From Adiantum capillus-veneris (lineage: Eukaryota > Streptophyta > Polypodiopsida > Polypodiales > Pteridaceae): a stretch of DNA of 64,000 nt. The stretch's first letter is position 1; each line of letters begins with the position of its first letter. The translations under genes and the position numbers were made by a program. Under the pieces are notes generated by a model. That model saw only the letters and a list, made by a program, of their open reading frames with translations. It had not been told where the DNA came from and searched no databases. The stretch covers positions 44,758,598 through 44,822,597 of the forward strand of contig CM043962.1 in assembly GCA_014529385.2 (NCBI GenBank), in the 5' to 3' direction. Below, in pieces: positions 20,035 to 31,850 of the stretch.

Positions 20035-21192
20035 TTTATACATTCCTAAATCAAATTAGGCATGTTTTAATGTGATAAAACATGCACATGCTTGCGATCA
20101 TGGCATCTATTTTTTCATATATCACACTATGTGCATTGTAGCATTTGGTCCCACACATCAAAAGCATTAAGAGTGAGGTAGATAGTTTTAGTTTCACATT
20201 ACACACATGCCATAGCATGACAATGATAGAACCCCTTAAATCATATATACTCATTGACTGATGCTCTTGAAGGAAAAAAATACCAGTAGTTCAACCTAAG
20301 TGAGGGGTGGAGCATTGTAAAACCAAAACTAGTAGGCCCAAGTCTAAGTGAGGAAAGTAAAGCCCCTCACCTGTATTTATAACCAAGAAAGGTAGAAGAA
20401 AAAAGGAGGCCAAATCTTCTACGACTGTGCACCAATATGCCATGCCTTTAAGATCAAATAAAAATAACGATCGATTTCACAATGTCTACTCAACCAATCA
20501 ATAGCTTGGAAGGAAAGATGAGAAGTTTTGCAGCTGCACAAGGACAAGAAATGAATGAGGCAAATGACACACCCATCCATGCACCTTCATATCAAACAGT
20601 AGATGGAGATATTTATCATGTGGTGTCAAATTAGTGAAAGTGGGAAATACTCAGCACAACGAGGGCGATGTTTATTAAACGCTGCATCAAAGAGCGCACC
20701 ATTCTAGCTAAAAGGGACGCTTGATGGGAGTCAAATAGCAATTTTACTAAGGGAAATAACCCACCTTGCCTGCGACCTTTAGAGGTTAATTCTCTATGGG
20801 AGTCTCACCAGGAAAGTAGCATAAGCAATAAGAAGTATCTAGGATCGATTTAAAATTACCCTATGAGGTAATTACAAGGTATAAATTCAAGGTAGACCCC
20901 CTTAAGTCAATATAACTATCAACAAGATTTAGTATAAGCACAAAAATTTATGGTAATCCCCAAATATTATATCCTTAGAGGAGATTAAACGGTAGGGAAT
21001 CATGGTGAACACCACCAGACTCTTATATTTTTCATCTTCATTATGCATAACATGAGCCAAAATCACACATGGAGGAAGAATAACTATCCAAGGTAATCAC
21101 CCATTAGATAATAAAGTCATCAGCTACAACAATAGTTTACGTATAAGTGTTTGTGTAGATAGATGCATCCATCACTGTCAGGTAAAGTTAAC

Positions 21193-21195
<3 letters not shown>

Positions 21196-21277
<82 letters not shown>
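21196..21277 (+). repeat. (TG)n microsatellite in R1
   Basis: About 41 TG units, followed by a second, impure TG/CG tract at 21313-21360. Confidence 0.97.
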
Positions 21278-21281
<4 letters not shown>

Positions 21282-21380
21282 GAAGCAGTCCAAGTCAAAT
21301 ATAGTGACCAAGTGTGTGCGTGTGCGTGTGTGTGTGTGCATGTGCGTGCGTGCACATGTGCCCACCCTTACATAGGTACC

Positions 21381-21443
21381 ATACTCAATGTTAAGGCAGT
21401 AGGCCCATTGAGTATGGGCCTACTACCTCATCAAGTTGATGAG
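21381..21443 (+). other. Interleaved inverted repeats in R1
   Basis: Arms ATACTCAATG (21381-21390) and CATTGAGTAT (21406-21415) pair perfectly. GTAGGCCCA (21399-21407) and TGGGCCTAC (21415-21423) also pair perfectly. The order A-B-A'-B' is that of competing hairpins or a pseudoknot. A third hairpin, CTCATCAA/TTGATGAG, follows at 21427-21443. Confidence 0.8.
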
Positions 21444-22330
21444 AGTAAACTAGTCGAGTATGAAGTTTAGCGTAAATGTACTACATCAAAGTGCCACTGA
21501 AGAAAGTAAAGCAGATCTTATCGACACAATATCTTATAGTGTCTTCAAGGAAGACTGTACTCTAGTAGGTATTTTAAGGCTTTGACAATCAGTAGAAAAA
21601 AGTATGGTTGTCATTCATAGTATTCAAATGATGTATTCCATGATTTAAGCTCAGGATCATGAAAAAATCACTTACGTCCAATCATTTTGATAATAGCATG
21701 TACCTTAAATCACAAGAATTAAGTTGATTAAGCATGGGTGAACAAATTTGGATTAACCTACAACCTAAAACCAACCGATCCAAAAGACTACAATAATCAT
21801 GAGCAAGAACCCAGTCTATAGTCAAGAAAATACCACCTAACACCTGTCAACCTAACAAGGAATTATAGACATTGGGTCAATCAAAACCTATAGAAAATAA
21901 GAATCTAACGCCAGTGTCCCGGTCCACCCAGTTGCCTGGGAGGGCCTTGTGTTTAGGATGTGTGTGTTGCAGTATAAATTAAATACATATACACGAAAGA
22001 ACGTGATGTTCAAAAGACGACTAGCTTTAGATGACTAGGCAAGGATTTGTACAAAATTGACTCAGTCTTTGATTCATTAATGTATAACATAATAAGAATG
22101 AGGTATCATTCTAATGATTTTATGCAAAAGGAGAAAAATTGTTGAGGTCATCTCGAGTGAATCATCAAGGGTCTTCAAAGTCGGATTACAACATGCTAAA
22201 CCTTTTTACGTCAAGACAGAATTCTCACCTACATTCATATAGTCAAGACAACAGATATGTTAGACTTGGCTATGTATGGCAGGCTTCAAAGAACCTATCA
22301 ATTGTTAGACTATTGTCTTAAATATTAAAA

Positions 22331-24130
22331 TAATTAACAAATCTCAAATATTTTAAGTATTCCTACCAAAATTGCACCATATGGTCTTAAAAGTAGCTTT
22401 TTATAGTAGCCATTTACTGTTAAAAAAAATGTCAACCCATCCATAAGTTAACCAAAACTTATATGAAATTGTATGTATTGCTTTGTTTTGTAGCAACAAC
22501 ATAGTGTATGGACCAAAACTTGTATGCAATGCTTTATTTTTTAACTACAAAGTGGTGTATGGACCAAAGCCGAGCCTTTCAAATAGTAAAAACCAACTCA
22601 CCATAGTAGAACTCAATGGCCAATATAAAATTTCCTAGAGATTACCCAAACGTTTCAACACAATAGGGGTTAGTATTGAAGCTTTAGTTAAAGGAAGCTC
22701 ACAAATCATACCAATTAGGGTATGCCAGCCATATATAGGTTTTATTTTTTAAATCCAATTTTCCCACCATATGGCAAAAGGTTGTAGTAGCAAAATCCCA
22801 AAACCTCAACCAAGGAAGCAAAAGATAAATTCTGCCTAGCAACCAAAGAGGAGACTAAGAAGTCAAGAAGTTTATTAGATCAGAATCAAGTCCTTCAGAA
22901 AACCATGTATGGCAGTAAGAATCAGAGTTTAACTCAAACACCAGAATCTGTATGTATATATATGGTTACCAACAATTTATGGCAGCACCACAACCAAGAA
23001 CGAAATATGGTAATATGGCTACCAACAGTTAAAAAAACTAGAGTAATCCAAGAATAAGCACAACCATATAGTAGATCTTGCTAGACCATCCAATACATAA
23101 ATGAAAGTACCCAGTAAGTCAAAAACCAACAGATCAATAATTAGGTGTTGTTAAACTATTCTACCTAACCAACAAATTATACTCAAACAGAACCAGGTCA
23201 TCAAGATAGAATCCAATCCCAAACTAAAGACCCGAAATAGCCATACACCAAGATTAAAACACCAACAAAAGCCATAGACCAGATCGCAAATCCACACCTC
23301 TACCACAAGAAACTACCAGCTATTCAAACTAAGGTAAAGAAAAAATTCAAGTGAGCCACTACCATACCTTGAAACCCTTTAACTATCAAACCCCTATCAA
23401 GGAGAGCAATATCTATGTCTAAAGTATACTCACACCTCAGTATTGAAGTATTAGTTAAAGCAGTATCCCAAACCATACCAAGCAGAGCATGCCAACCTTG
23501 TATAGGATAACAAAAAGCCCAATATAGAACTCAACAATGTTATGCCACTAGAAATAAGCCCAGATACTTGAGCAAAGAGCAAAAATAAACCAGTTAAAGT
23601 ATAAATAATTTCCCATGGTATCAAAGTAAGAACTGAAGTTTCAGTCCAAATCCACAACTGAAGTATCAGCGCAGAGCCAAAAAAGGTTTTTTGTTGAAGT
23701 CCTTAGGTATTTAGCCAAAACATCCTCAAGTCAAATCCATAGTTCATTAATGTACAGCAAGAATTTGTAGAACAAGCCATAGCCTGGTAAATGTAACATT
23801 CCAAAATGAATAATACCATAAGATATCATTGGAACCATTGGGTTAATGAATACCACATCTAGCTTAAGAAAACTTTCAGTATAGGCAAGTTTATAAACGA
23901 ATACAAATCACTAAATATCAAGTCATGACCACCGCAAAATTCATTGAACACCAGTTACCACCATTTGAGAGGGTGAACCAATCTAATAGGTTCATCAAAT
24001 CATACCAAGGCCAAAGAACCAGTTCACATTTATCTGGTGTGTGTGAGAGTGTATGTGTGAGTGTACCCAGCTCTCATTCAATACCAAGATTCAAAACCAA
24101 GGTTAGTATATGATAAGGAGTGAAATAATT
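22331..24130. other. Non-coding stretch with internal related segments
   Basis: No gene is recognised. The phrase around TTAGTTAAAG...ATACCAA...GCATGCCA near 22685-22745 recurs diverged near 23450-23510, about 770 bp later. This points to decayed repeat DNA. Confidence 0.45.
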
Positions 24131-24300
24131 GTAGAACCTAGAATATTATAGATGACTTGATCAGATGTTGCCAAATCAGGAAACTCCTAAAGATTGTAGT
24201 CCATAAATGAAATACTTGTAGAATTTTATAGATGATATATTACGGTGTAGCTAAATCAACAAACTCCTAGAGATTGAAGCCCACAGCAAATAGTGACCAA
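24131..24300 (+). repeat. Two-unit degenerate tandem repeat
   Basis: Both units contain TTATAGATGA followed by AAATCA..AAACTCCTA.AGATTG. The spacing is about 85-90 bp. Confidence 0.6.
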
Positions 24301-24329
24301 CATGGTAACATGGTAACACCTCTTATATA

Positions 24330-24493
24330 ATGTATACTCATTGAATCATGCTCTTGAAGGAAACAAATACCAGCAGTTCAAGCCTAAGTGAGATTTGGAG
24401 CATTGTAAAACCAAAACCAGTAAGCCCAAGTCTAAGTGAGGGAAGCACAGCCCCTTATTTGTATTTATAACCGAGGAAGGTAGATGAACAAAG
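24330..24493 (+). repeat. R1 copy 2, left part
   Basis: This matches 20250-20400. It stops at the CAAAG target duplication (24489-24493) and resumes at 50591 after element B. Confidence 0.85.
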
Positions 24494-24722
24494 TGTTAGG
24501 TAAAGGCGGTGTGCCTCACCATGCTTTGCCCATGTCTATCGACCAGTGTCTGGCCGCCCACATTTATCTCCTTATTCTTTATACATACAAAGAATAAGGA
24601 GCTCTCACTCATTCTCACATTGTGCTCATACAGTGAGATTTGGGAGCTCCACCCAGATCATGTGTACTCTCTCTCTCTCCCCTTCTCACTCTCTACACAA
24701 GCACCGCATCTGCACACTCACA
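24494..24722 (+). repeat. Element B 5' LTR
   Basis: 229 bp, TGTTAGGTAAAGG...CACTCACA. It contains a CT-rich patch near its 3' end. Confidence 0.92.
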
Positions 24723-24724
24723 AT

Positions 24725-24736
24725 TGGTATCAGAGC
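24725..24736 (+). promoter_or_regulatory. Element B primer-binding site (initiator Met tRNA)
   Basis: TGGTATCAGAGC lies 2 nt after the 5' LTR, the standard plant copia primer site. Confidence 0.95.
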
Positions 24737-24969
24737 TTTGGCGACGTGTGCGACGGTTTCTGGACGAGACGGAAGCGACGAAGATCGGCTATGGCGGCTT
24801 GAGCTCGACGGAGGTGGATACGGCTTGATGATGTCAGATCTCAGCTGAGGTATGTATATTCAACTTTTGTAGAGCTTGTGTAGCAAGTCATTGCTGAATT
24901 TTGCAAAAAAAGAGCAGAACAAGAAGTGTTACAGGTCGTTTTTTTTGTTTTTGGCTCCCGAAATAGTGT

Positions 24970-25275
24970 TTTTTGCATATCTCCGTCACATGGAGTCGGA
25001 TGGATGTGATCCAAGAGTCTAGGTTGGGGTTTTGGCACATTCCGGACGTGATAATGATATACATTTAATTTCTGAAATTTTTCTCTGAATTACAGCAGGT
25101 GCAACAACAGCAAGTTTATGCTGCATTTCTAGACCAAAACGGAGGTTTTTGGCATATCTCTCACACCTGGACTCGGATACATGTGATCTAGGAGTCTATC
25201 CTGAGGTTTTGGCACATTGTAGACGCGCTGGTGGTATCAAAATTTTGAAATTCTAAGTCCTGAATTATAGAAGCT
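24970..25275 (+). repeat. Element B leader tandem repeat, about 175-bp period
   Basis: The phrase TTTTTTGCATATCTC...GGATG..TGTGATC..AGAGTCTA...GGTTTTGGCACATT at 24970 recurs diverged at 25145. The second unit runs up to the leader interrupted by element A. Confidence 0.7.
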
Positions 25276-25352
25276 TGTCAACAATTTGACATATCAAGGT
25301 TTTAACGGTTTGATTCCTACAATGTGGAGAGTGATGCGGTTTGCATCTTTGG

Positions 25353-25357
25353 CTATG
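25353..25357. repeat. Target-site duplication of element A (CTATG)
   Basis: CTATG directly precedes the 5' LTR and is repeated at 48035-48039, directly after the 3' LTR. Confidence 0.97.
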
Positions 25358-26298
25358 TGTTGAGCGAGCCAGCAGAGGATCACACCCACATTTTTGCTCA
25401 CACTCATCATTTTTGTAACCATTGATTGTAATAAATGTCTTTTCGACATTGATTTTGAATTGATCCATTCATTAAGTAACGGGACTCAATTGAGTTTCCA
25501 GCTTGTAATCCCGAAGTAATTTCACTTGCTGATGTAATTAGTTAGAGATGTTCTCACCTCCAAGGCTGAGGTATATAAGCCAAAGTTTTTGTAACCTAAG
25601 GGGATTCAGTTTATTAATCAAAGTGAGTTTTTGAGCGCCGTGACTGTGTCTGAGAGAGAGAGAGAGAGAGAGTCTTATCTACTTGCTACGCGAGCTACGG
25701 AGCCTCCATTGGAGAAGCGACACAGCCATTGTGTTAGCAACGGCGAGAGCTACGCACTGATACCAAGAGTGCGCACTATCGGCTTCTATGTGTGGTAAGT
25801 TCCTACGAGCTTCGGTGTGAGTTTTCTTCCAACTCGTGTGTCGGAATGGAGCGTGTAGCATATCTATAGAACCACAACGAGTAGAGCTACGCATTAGTAC
25901 CATCGGGGTCAAGTTTCGGTCACCTGTATTTTTCGGCCTGTCTTCATACGCGTTTACCGCACAGAGTGGTTATAGGCTGATTTTTCCGTTCAAGTCTTTA
26001 GGGTGTTGTTCTTACCTATTGTATAGACTTCCCCTTGAGTTTGAGATCGATTCAATGACTCTAGATCCTGTTTCGTATAGCATTTGTTCGTAGTAAGGAT
26101 TTCAGTCACTTGCGTATTTTAGAACTTAGATTTGATTTCCTTAGTAGTGATTGTCATTAGAAGGTCGAGTAGGTGATTTGACACCCACCTAGTTGTTTCC
26201 ACGCGCCTGCGGGTCAAGCTCCGTCCTCGTCTGACAAATTCTGTTGTTGGTTGAGTTCTCGCTATTTAGCTTCCGCTAGCGGCATAACCGCCTTAACA
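25358..26298 (+). repeat. Element A 5' LTR
   Basis: 941 bp, TGTTGAGCGAGCC...CCTTAACA. TATATAAG at 25572-25579 is the likely TATA box. A GA microsatellite lies about 75 bp downstream at 25652-25672. The end is followed by TT and then the primer site. Confidence 0.97.
25572..25579 (+). promoter_or_regulatory. TATA box in element A 5' LTR
   Basis: TATATAAG in the context GAGGTATATAAGCC is conserved in the 3' LTR (47310-47317) and placed centrally, as expected for the U3/R boundary. Confidence 0.75.
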
Positions 26299-26300
26299 TT

Positions 26301-26318
26301 TGGCGCCGTTGCCGGGGA
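26301..26318 (+). promoter_or_regulatory. Element A primer-binding site (Asp tRNA)
   Basis: TGGCGCCGTTGCCGGGGA is an 18-nt match to the complement of the plant Asp-tRNA 3' end including CCA. It lies 2 nt after the LTR, the usual position. Confidence 0.92.
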
Positions 26319-26832
26319 CGAGAGCCCTAAGTAGGTGACCTTAGACTAATCCTACGAGGTGAGTCGTATAAACTACTTTGTATACTTTAGTTAGAAAAGA
26401 TCTAGGAGTGGTGGACTCCGAAGATCTCGAGAGATACTAGGAAGTGGGTATTCCTGGGTCTTCCGTGTTGACAGTATTTTTAGTTTAGCTTAGATTTGTT
26501 TGTTGTTTTGTTGGTGTTGAGTAGTTGTTGATAGAAGAAGAATTTGCTAGTCCGTGAGTGACAGTGGATATCTTTAAAGTCACAATTACCAAACCCATTT
26601 TATGATTAGGAATAGCTTAGGTAGAACTTCATTTGATCCTGATCTAGAGCTAATAATCATTGGAGTATTTGCTTGATATGGTTGATTGCACGTTAGATCA
26701 CTAAACCATCGAGTTAGTAGTGAAACTTGCAATAAACAAAAGTCAGAGAAATTTTCTGTGTATCTGGGAGTTGCTGAGCACTTGAGAAAGCTTTAGGAAG
26801 GATTCTGTGCCAAAAAATTGGAAATCTGCAAC

Positions 26833-27552
26833 TTTAGACATCATACGCGTATGATGTCTAAATGACCAAACAGAGACCAAAACAGAAATTTTGACTTTAC
26901 CAGAGTGTTCAAAAGGGGGGTTATACCCTAATTTCAACTTAAAACAAGAGCATTAACACTCAAAGAAACCCGAAAAGACAAGTCGGAGTCCAAGAAACGC
27001 AAAGAATAGGAAATTTTGGATTCAGATCTTGTTTTTACATTCAAACCTGACAAAAACACTTGAAACTCAATTATATGGAGAAGGCTTAAAACCAAGAATA
27101 GTCAAAATCTGGGACAAAAGACATCATACGCGTATAATGTCTTTTAGCACATCCACTGCTTATTTTTGATATCTGACCTGACAAGATTGTTACAAACACT
27201 GTAGAAAGCATAAATATCAAGTCTTGACCCAAATTGATGAAAAAGACATCATACGTGTATAATGTCTTTTACCTAATTTTGGACATATTTTGATACTTTG
27301 CCAACACAGATCCATTGTAATAGCTGTCTAGAGGTTATATTTCAAGTTTCATCCCATTTGGATCACAATTGACCCAAAACAAGTCAAAAGCGGAAAATTG
27401 CCAAGAAAAGCCTAAATTAGCCATAACTTGCTCAAACAGAGTTCAAACTGAATGTTGTGAGTGGACAGAGCATAAGGGGGCTACTGAGAGTGAGCATAAC
27501 CAAAATAGTCCAAATCTGTGAAAAAAGACATCATACGCGTATAATATCTTTT
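26833..27552 (+). repeat. 5' palindrome array in element A leader (4 copies)
   Basis: The half-site AGACATCATACG is followed directly by its reverse complement. The copies are: 26833-26862 (30 bp, perfect), 27116-27145 (one mismatch), 27241-27270 (two mismatches) and 27523-27552 (mismatched mainly in the right arm). Centres are spaced 283, 125 and 282 bp. Sequence between the copies is only weakly similar, apart from an A-rich run and phrases such as ATAGTCAAAATCTG before the palindrome. This looks like an old tandem array whose palindrome has been kept. Confidence 0.92.
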
Positions 27553-27713
27553 TCAGCATAACTGCAACAAAATTCTCACTTGATGAAACAGAAGTTGTCC
27601 AACTGACAAGATTAAACAATTGACCAAGTATCAGTTTGGATCAATTCTGACCACAAAAACTTGAGGAAAACAAATTGCCGAGACGGAAAAGTTAAAGTCC
27701 TTTAGGGGAATTG

Positions 27714-30245
27714 ATGAATTTGAGATCGGGCAGGAACCTCCAGAATAACCAACCAAAACAAGGGGAACCAGCAAGTGTCATATCAACCGAGGGAAGTGTA
27801 AACCAAAGTTGGGTGCAACCATTAGAGCCGATCTTTGAAGGAAGTGTCTCTGATACTTCTTCGGAGAGATCTTACGAGATTTTCACCGAACACTTGGAAC
27901 ACTTGAACCTGAACAACAGAGAAAATATGGCAGCAGGATCATCAAACCCTTCCGCCACAATGAAGCTATTGTTCATAAAATACCAATACGACAATGAGCA
28001 AGGTGCCAAGATCTACAAAGAGATGGACCGCTATTGTGTAAAGATAGAGGAGAGACCTAGTGAGTTCAAGGACTTAGTGCCTGTGAGCTATAGCGGAGAT
28101 AGATATCTAGATGACGAGGGTACCATGTACTTGGTAGTCCTAAACCCTAACATTGTGGACAAGTGGGGATTGATGGGCACCAAAGCCAAAGTAGATGAAG
28201 AACTTGAGGAGAAAGCACCAATAATGAACTTCCCTGATGCGAGGTTAAGAAGAGAGAATGAAACTACAAGGATCAACACTGATAACATTTATGTGGGGCT
28301 ATACAAATATAATAATGGGGAGCAAGATCTCTATTATAGATGTGAAGAACCCTACACCGGAGAGTTGACAGACCAAAAAAGACTTTATGTCTTTACCTAC
28401 ACAGAGGGATCGGAAGTGAAAATTGCCGCTTATGACAAGTATGGCAGGCAATACTCAACAATGGGCAAGAAAGAATTAGAAGGATATACATACTTTGGGG
28501 GACCACTACATCAGTATTATGTTACTTCTAGCTCACAAAGACCAGTACCAACAAATGGAGGGCAAAACCCAATGACGACAGGAGGACAAAGAACTCAGGC
28601 TGCTGACTCTTTCAGTCAACCTCAGTACTCGAAGCCCGGACCAATGGGATCATTACATTCCAGAGAGTCAATGGATACGAATCGAGGTAGTGCAGTTCCA
28701 ATCCCCACGTATACCACTCCAGGTCCAAGGTTCGAAGCGGAACCATCACATTTACCTCCTAGTAGTAGATTCAGGGCAGGGGAACCGACAAGGGTAACCC
28801 ATGAAGTCCATGATGCTAGAGAAAGCTTTAGCCGGGACACAGGAGCAATGAGATTGGTAGCAGACCATAGACGTATGAGACCATCTCAAGTAGTGAAGTG
28901 TATGCCAAAGAAGTATGGTGGTTCGGGAGATCCGTATGCACATGTGTCACTCTTTAAGCAAGTCTTAAGAGCTGAGCAGATAACAGATTTCCATACACAA
29001 TACGAGGTATTTGGTCTTACTCTAGAAGGTACGGCATTGACATGGTTTCAACCACTGAACATAGGGGGATTCCATGACATTGACCATTTGCTAAGAGAGT
29101 TTGCTGAGGAATTCTCAAAACGAGGGATTAAGCACAATACGGTCTCACAAATATATGCTTTTAAACAGAGAGAACACGAAAAAGTGAAGGAAGCTTCACT
29201 TCGCTTCAAACAATACATTGAGAGATGTCCATTACGTGAACGACCACAAGATGACAGACTATCTGTTCTCTTTATTGAGGGACTGAGAAACAACACTCTC
29301 AAGAAGGACTTGCACTTGAAAGCTTGTACAAGTTTCGAGCAAGTAACGAGAGAGGCATTGTACTTAGTGGATAACTGTACGGTTTATGGAGAGGTGTCAG
29401 CGGATACAGATTTTGTATCCAGTAGCTCCTCCTCCGTAGCGAGCGAGACTACCACTAAAAAGAATGTTCAAACAACAACCATGCCAAATGTAGAGCAAAT
29501 GATAGAAGATGCTCTAAAAAGGATGGCACCATACCAAAAACCATTGCCAAAAACATTGAAATGGTGTGCTATTGAACAAAAATGGGAAAACCACCCAACA
29601 GAGGAGTGCTATTACAACAAAGGGTATGTAAGGGAGCGTCAGTATGCACCTCCTGCTCAATTAGCACCACCTCAAGTACATCCAGTACCTCGATACCCAA
29701 CGGGAAATGTACCAGGACCTATGGGGATAGAAAGACCGCAACCGGTATTGGGACAACAACCACCTTTACCAGGAGCAAGACCAGTGGGCATTAGATATGC
29801 ACCAACCTTAGAGAATCAGGAAGAACAAGCCCTAGTGCCTGTTCAAGCCTATTATGAAGAATCTGGTGCACACATGTCTCCAACTGTGTATCACCCACCA
29901 GAAGAACCCAAACAACCAGAACCATGGGGCATGATTGGGAATGTTGGAATACCAACAATTACAAGTGCTTCTGATGAAGAGAGATACAATTTGGACGCAA
30001 GAACATTGATGTTCATAGCTCATGGAGGGTTAACAGGACAAAGACCATCCTATCCACAAAGGACGAATCAAATGGGACCAAGACCAGCACTAGGACCCTG
30101 TTACAAGTGTGGAGGTGACCATCTGATGAATGTTTGCCCACATACGGAAATCATTAGAATTAACGCTTATTGCACTGAGTGTGGGGTTACTCACTTCATT
30201 GAGGATTGTTCAAAGAATCAAACAAAGTGCAAAAGACGACATTGA
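27714..30245 (+). CDS. gag: Element A Gag (843 aa)
   Basis: An intact frame from ATG 27714 (MNLRSGRNLQNN); a TTG just upstream is not a plausible start. Residues about 85-270 form a domain I do not recognise, followed by a Pro/Gln/Ser-rich linker. Residues about 395-560 are the retrotransposon gag core: PKKYGGSGDPYAHVSLF, GTALTWFQPL, LLREFAEEFSKRGI, SLRFKQYIERC. The C-terminus has two zinc knuckles, CYKCGGDHLMNVC and CTECGVTHFIEDC, both with the spacing C-x2-C-x3-H-x4-C rather than the common x4. Gag packages RNA and forms the particle. The frame overlaps the open pol frame, which lies at -1. Confidence 0.93.
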   Translation: MNLRSGRNLQNNQPKQGEPASVISTEGSVNQSWVQPLEPIFEGSVSDTSSERSYEIFTEHLEHLNLNNRENMAAGSSNPSATMKLLFIKYQYDNEQGAKIYKEMDRYCVKIEERPSEFKDLVPVSYSGDRYLDDEGTMYLVVLNPNIVDKWGLMGTKAKVDEELEEKAPIMNFPDARLRRENETTRINTDNIYVGLYKYNNGEQDLYYRCEEPYTGELTDQKRLYVFTYTEGSEVKIAAYDKYGRQYSTMGKKELEGYTYFGGPLHQYYVTSSSQRPVPTNGGQNPMTTGGQRTQAADSFSQPQYSKPGPMGSLHSRESMDTNRGSAVPIPTYTTPGPRFEAEPSHLPPSSRFRAGEPTRVTHEVHDARESFSRDTGAMRLVADHRRMRPSQVVKCMPKKYGGSGDPYAHVSLFKQVLRAEQITDFHTQYEVFGLTLEGTALTWFQPLNIGGFHDIDHLLREFAEEFSKRGIKHNTVSQIYAFKQREHEKVKEASLRFKQYIERCPLRERPQDDRLSVLFIEGLRNNTLKKDLHLKACTSFEQVTREALYLVDNCTVYGEVSADTDFVSSSSSSVASETTTKKNVQTTTMPNVEQMIEDALKRMAPYQKPLPKTLKWCAIEQKWENHPTEECYYNKGYVRERQYAPPAQLAPPQVHPVPRYPTGNVPGPMGIERPQPVLGQQPPLPGARPVGIRYAPTLENQEEQALVPVQAYYEESGAHMSPTVYHPPEEPKQPEPWGMIGNVGIPTITSASDEERYNLDARTLMFIAHGGLTGQRPSYPQRTNQMGPRPALGPCYKCGGDHLMNVCPHTEIIRINAYCTECGVTHFIEDCSKNQTKCKRRH

Positions 30246-31509
30246 ATATGCTAGAAACTATTCCTACCAGCAGTGGGTCTGAAAATGAAACTCTGATACC
30301 AACGCAAGTTGTTACTAGAGCTCAAGCTAAGAAAACCACTAGAGAACCTGAGAATGGAAAGTTAGCGACTGAAATGGTTAGTCAAGGACCGCGGAGTCAG
30401 AGAAACACATGGAAAGCTAGAAAAGCACGCATGAAGTTGAGAAAAGAACGTGAAGACGCTATTCTAGCTGAGGAACTAAAGCGAACTAAAAGATTAGAAA
30501 AACTTGAGAGTCAAAACGGGAAACGAGAGATGAGCCCGAAAAGAACGAAACAAAAGAGTATCAAAGAAACAACGAGCTTAAGCTCAGGGGGATCAGTGCT
30601 AGTCGACAAAGTACACGAACCATTGGACGCACTGATGAGAGCTTACGAAGCTAGGTTAAAGAACAACCAAACACAAGAACAGAGGTGGATGACATACCCA
30701 AACGCGGAATTGGAAAAGCAGAGACTTGAAATGTGCCAGAGAATGATCGAGACTGCACAAGCCTTATTAGAACCACCAAAAGAAACAATGAATTGTGGAA
30801 CGGAAAACCCAATTCAGCAAGAGACTATCGTTTCACGGGTAGCTGAAAAGACTCCCAGTGCACAAAAGCCTGAAAATACACACAAGGATGACCGCATAGT
30901 ATTGAACACAACCGATCAGGAGATAGAGAGTTTTCATCCAGTCATACAGAGGTCTTACGGAAGAGATGAGGATTACAATGAATTTTGGAATCAAGTGAGA
31001 GAGGCAAACTTTGCAAACGAGCTAAGTTGCCAAGCTAATCAGACAAATTGGGAAAAGGACATCAGGAATCCTCCCATAGTGGAATTTGAGGCAGGATCTC
31101 AAGTGGACTTGGATCTGCAATCTTACTGGGGAGATGGGGGCTCTGTTAGAACAATGGAGAGCAAACCTCACTCACTGAATACCTTACCTTCATACTTAGG
31201 AGAGTATGAAGCAAAATCCGAGATTAGAGCACTTCCCTCACGAAGAATCTCATCAGAAAAAGTCATGGACTCGCAAGGATTGATAGAGATCTTGTCAACA
31301 CCAGTGACATGCACTATCACTCTAGCTGAGCTTTTGAGGCTAAGACCACATATGTGGACCACGGTAGGAAAATGCTTGGAGAAATTTGGGGTAAAAGACC
31401 CAACATCGAGACTGCAAGAGGGTATACAAGAGCTGAGTAAACCACAAAAGAACGCTAAGCCTCTACCCTTAAACAAGGTCGGAGAGTATTGCGAAGGTGA
31501 AGAGGGGAA

Positions 31510-31850
31510 TACAACCTTACCAGTTGAATTCCAAGGAGTAAAAACGATGGCAATACTAGACAGCGGAGCTGGGGTAGCCATTGCTACAAAAGAAATCTGG
31601 AAAAAATGGGGGAAACCAGCAATAAGGAAGACTAGGTTGAAACTCCAATTAGCAGATGGACACATGGAGAAACCTATGGGGTTATTAGAGAAAGTTGTAG
31701 TGACTTCTTGCGGCATTGAATACAAACATACTTTTGCTATTGTCGATTTTGGCAAGGAGAATAACTATGATATCATACTGGGAAGACCATTCATGAGACA
31801 GTTGAAAATGGTCCAGGATTGGGGCTACGATCACATATACCTGAGAAATA
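31510..31850 (+). other. Protease 1 domain of element A
   Basis: AILDSGAGVAIATKEIW, with the catalytic Asp codon at 31559-31561. A flap region, AIVDFGKENNYDIILGRPFM and MVQDWGYDHI follow. This is a standard retropepsin layout in the usual gypsy position before RT. Confidence 0.9.

Larger units (their letters stand above)
20250..22330 (+). repeat. Dispersed repeat R1, copy 1
   Basis: This copy matches a second one, split by elements A and B (24330-24493 and 50591-51780). It also matches an inverted partial copy at about 54820-55110 and a partial plus-strand copy around 55680-55845. Shared landmarks are GCTCTTGAAGGAAA, TATTTATAACC, ACTGTGCACCAATATGCCATGCC and GAGGAAGAATAACTATCCAAGGTAATC. Copy 1 is longer because it contains a TG tract and about 700 bp absent from copy 2. 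It could be an LTR family; no coding was found. Confidence 0.75.

Noticed and set aside
30206-30247. Canonical -1 slippery heptamer at the gag-pol overlap
   Set aside because: No X-XXY-YYZ heptamer in the correct phase was found in the overlap.
31168-31755. 195-residue minus-strand frame, repeated at 38310-38897
   Set aside because: It is conserved only because the 7.1-kb unit is duplicated; it is antisense to protease 1 coding sequence.
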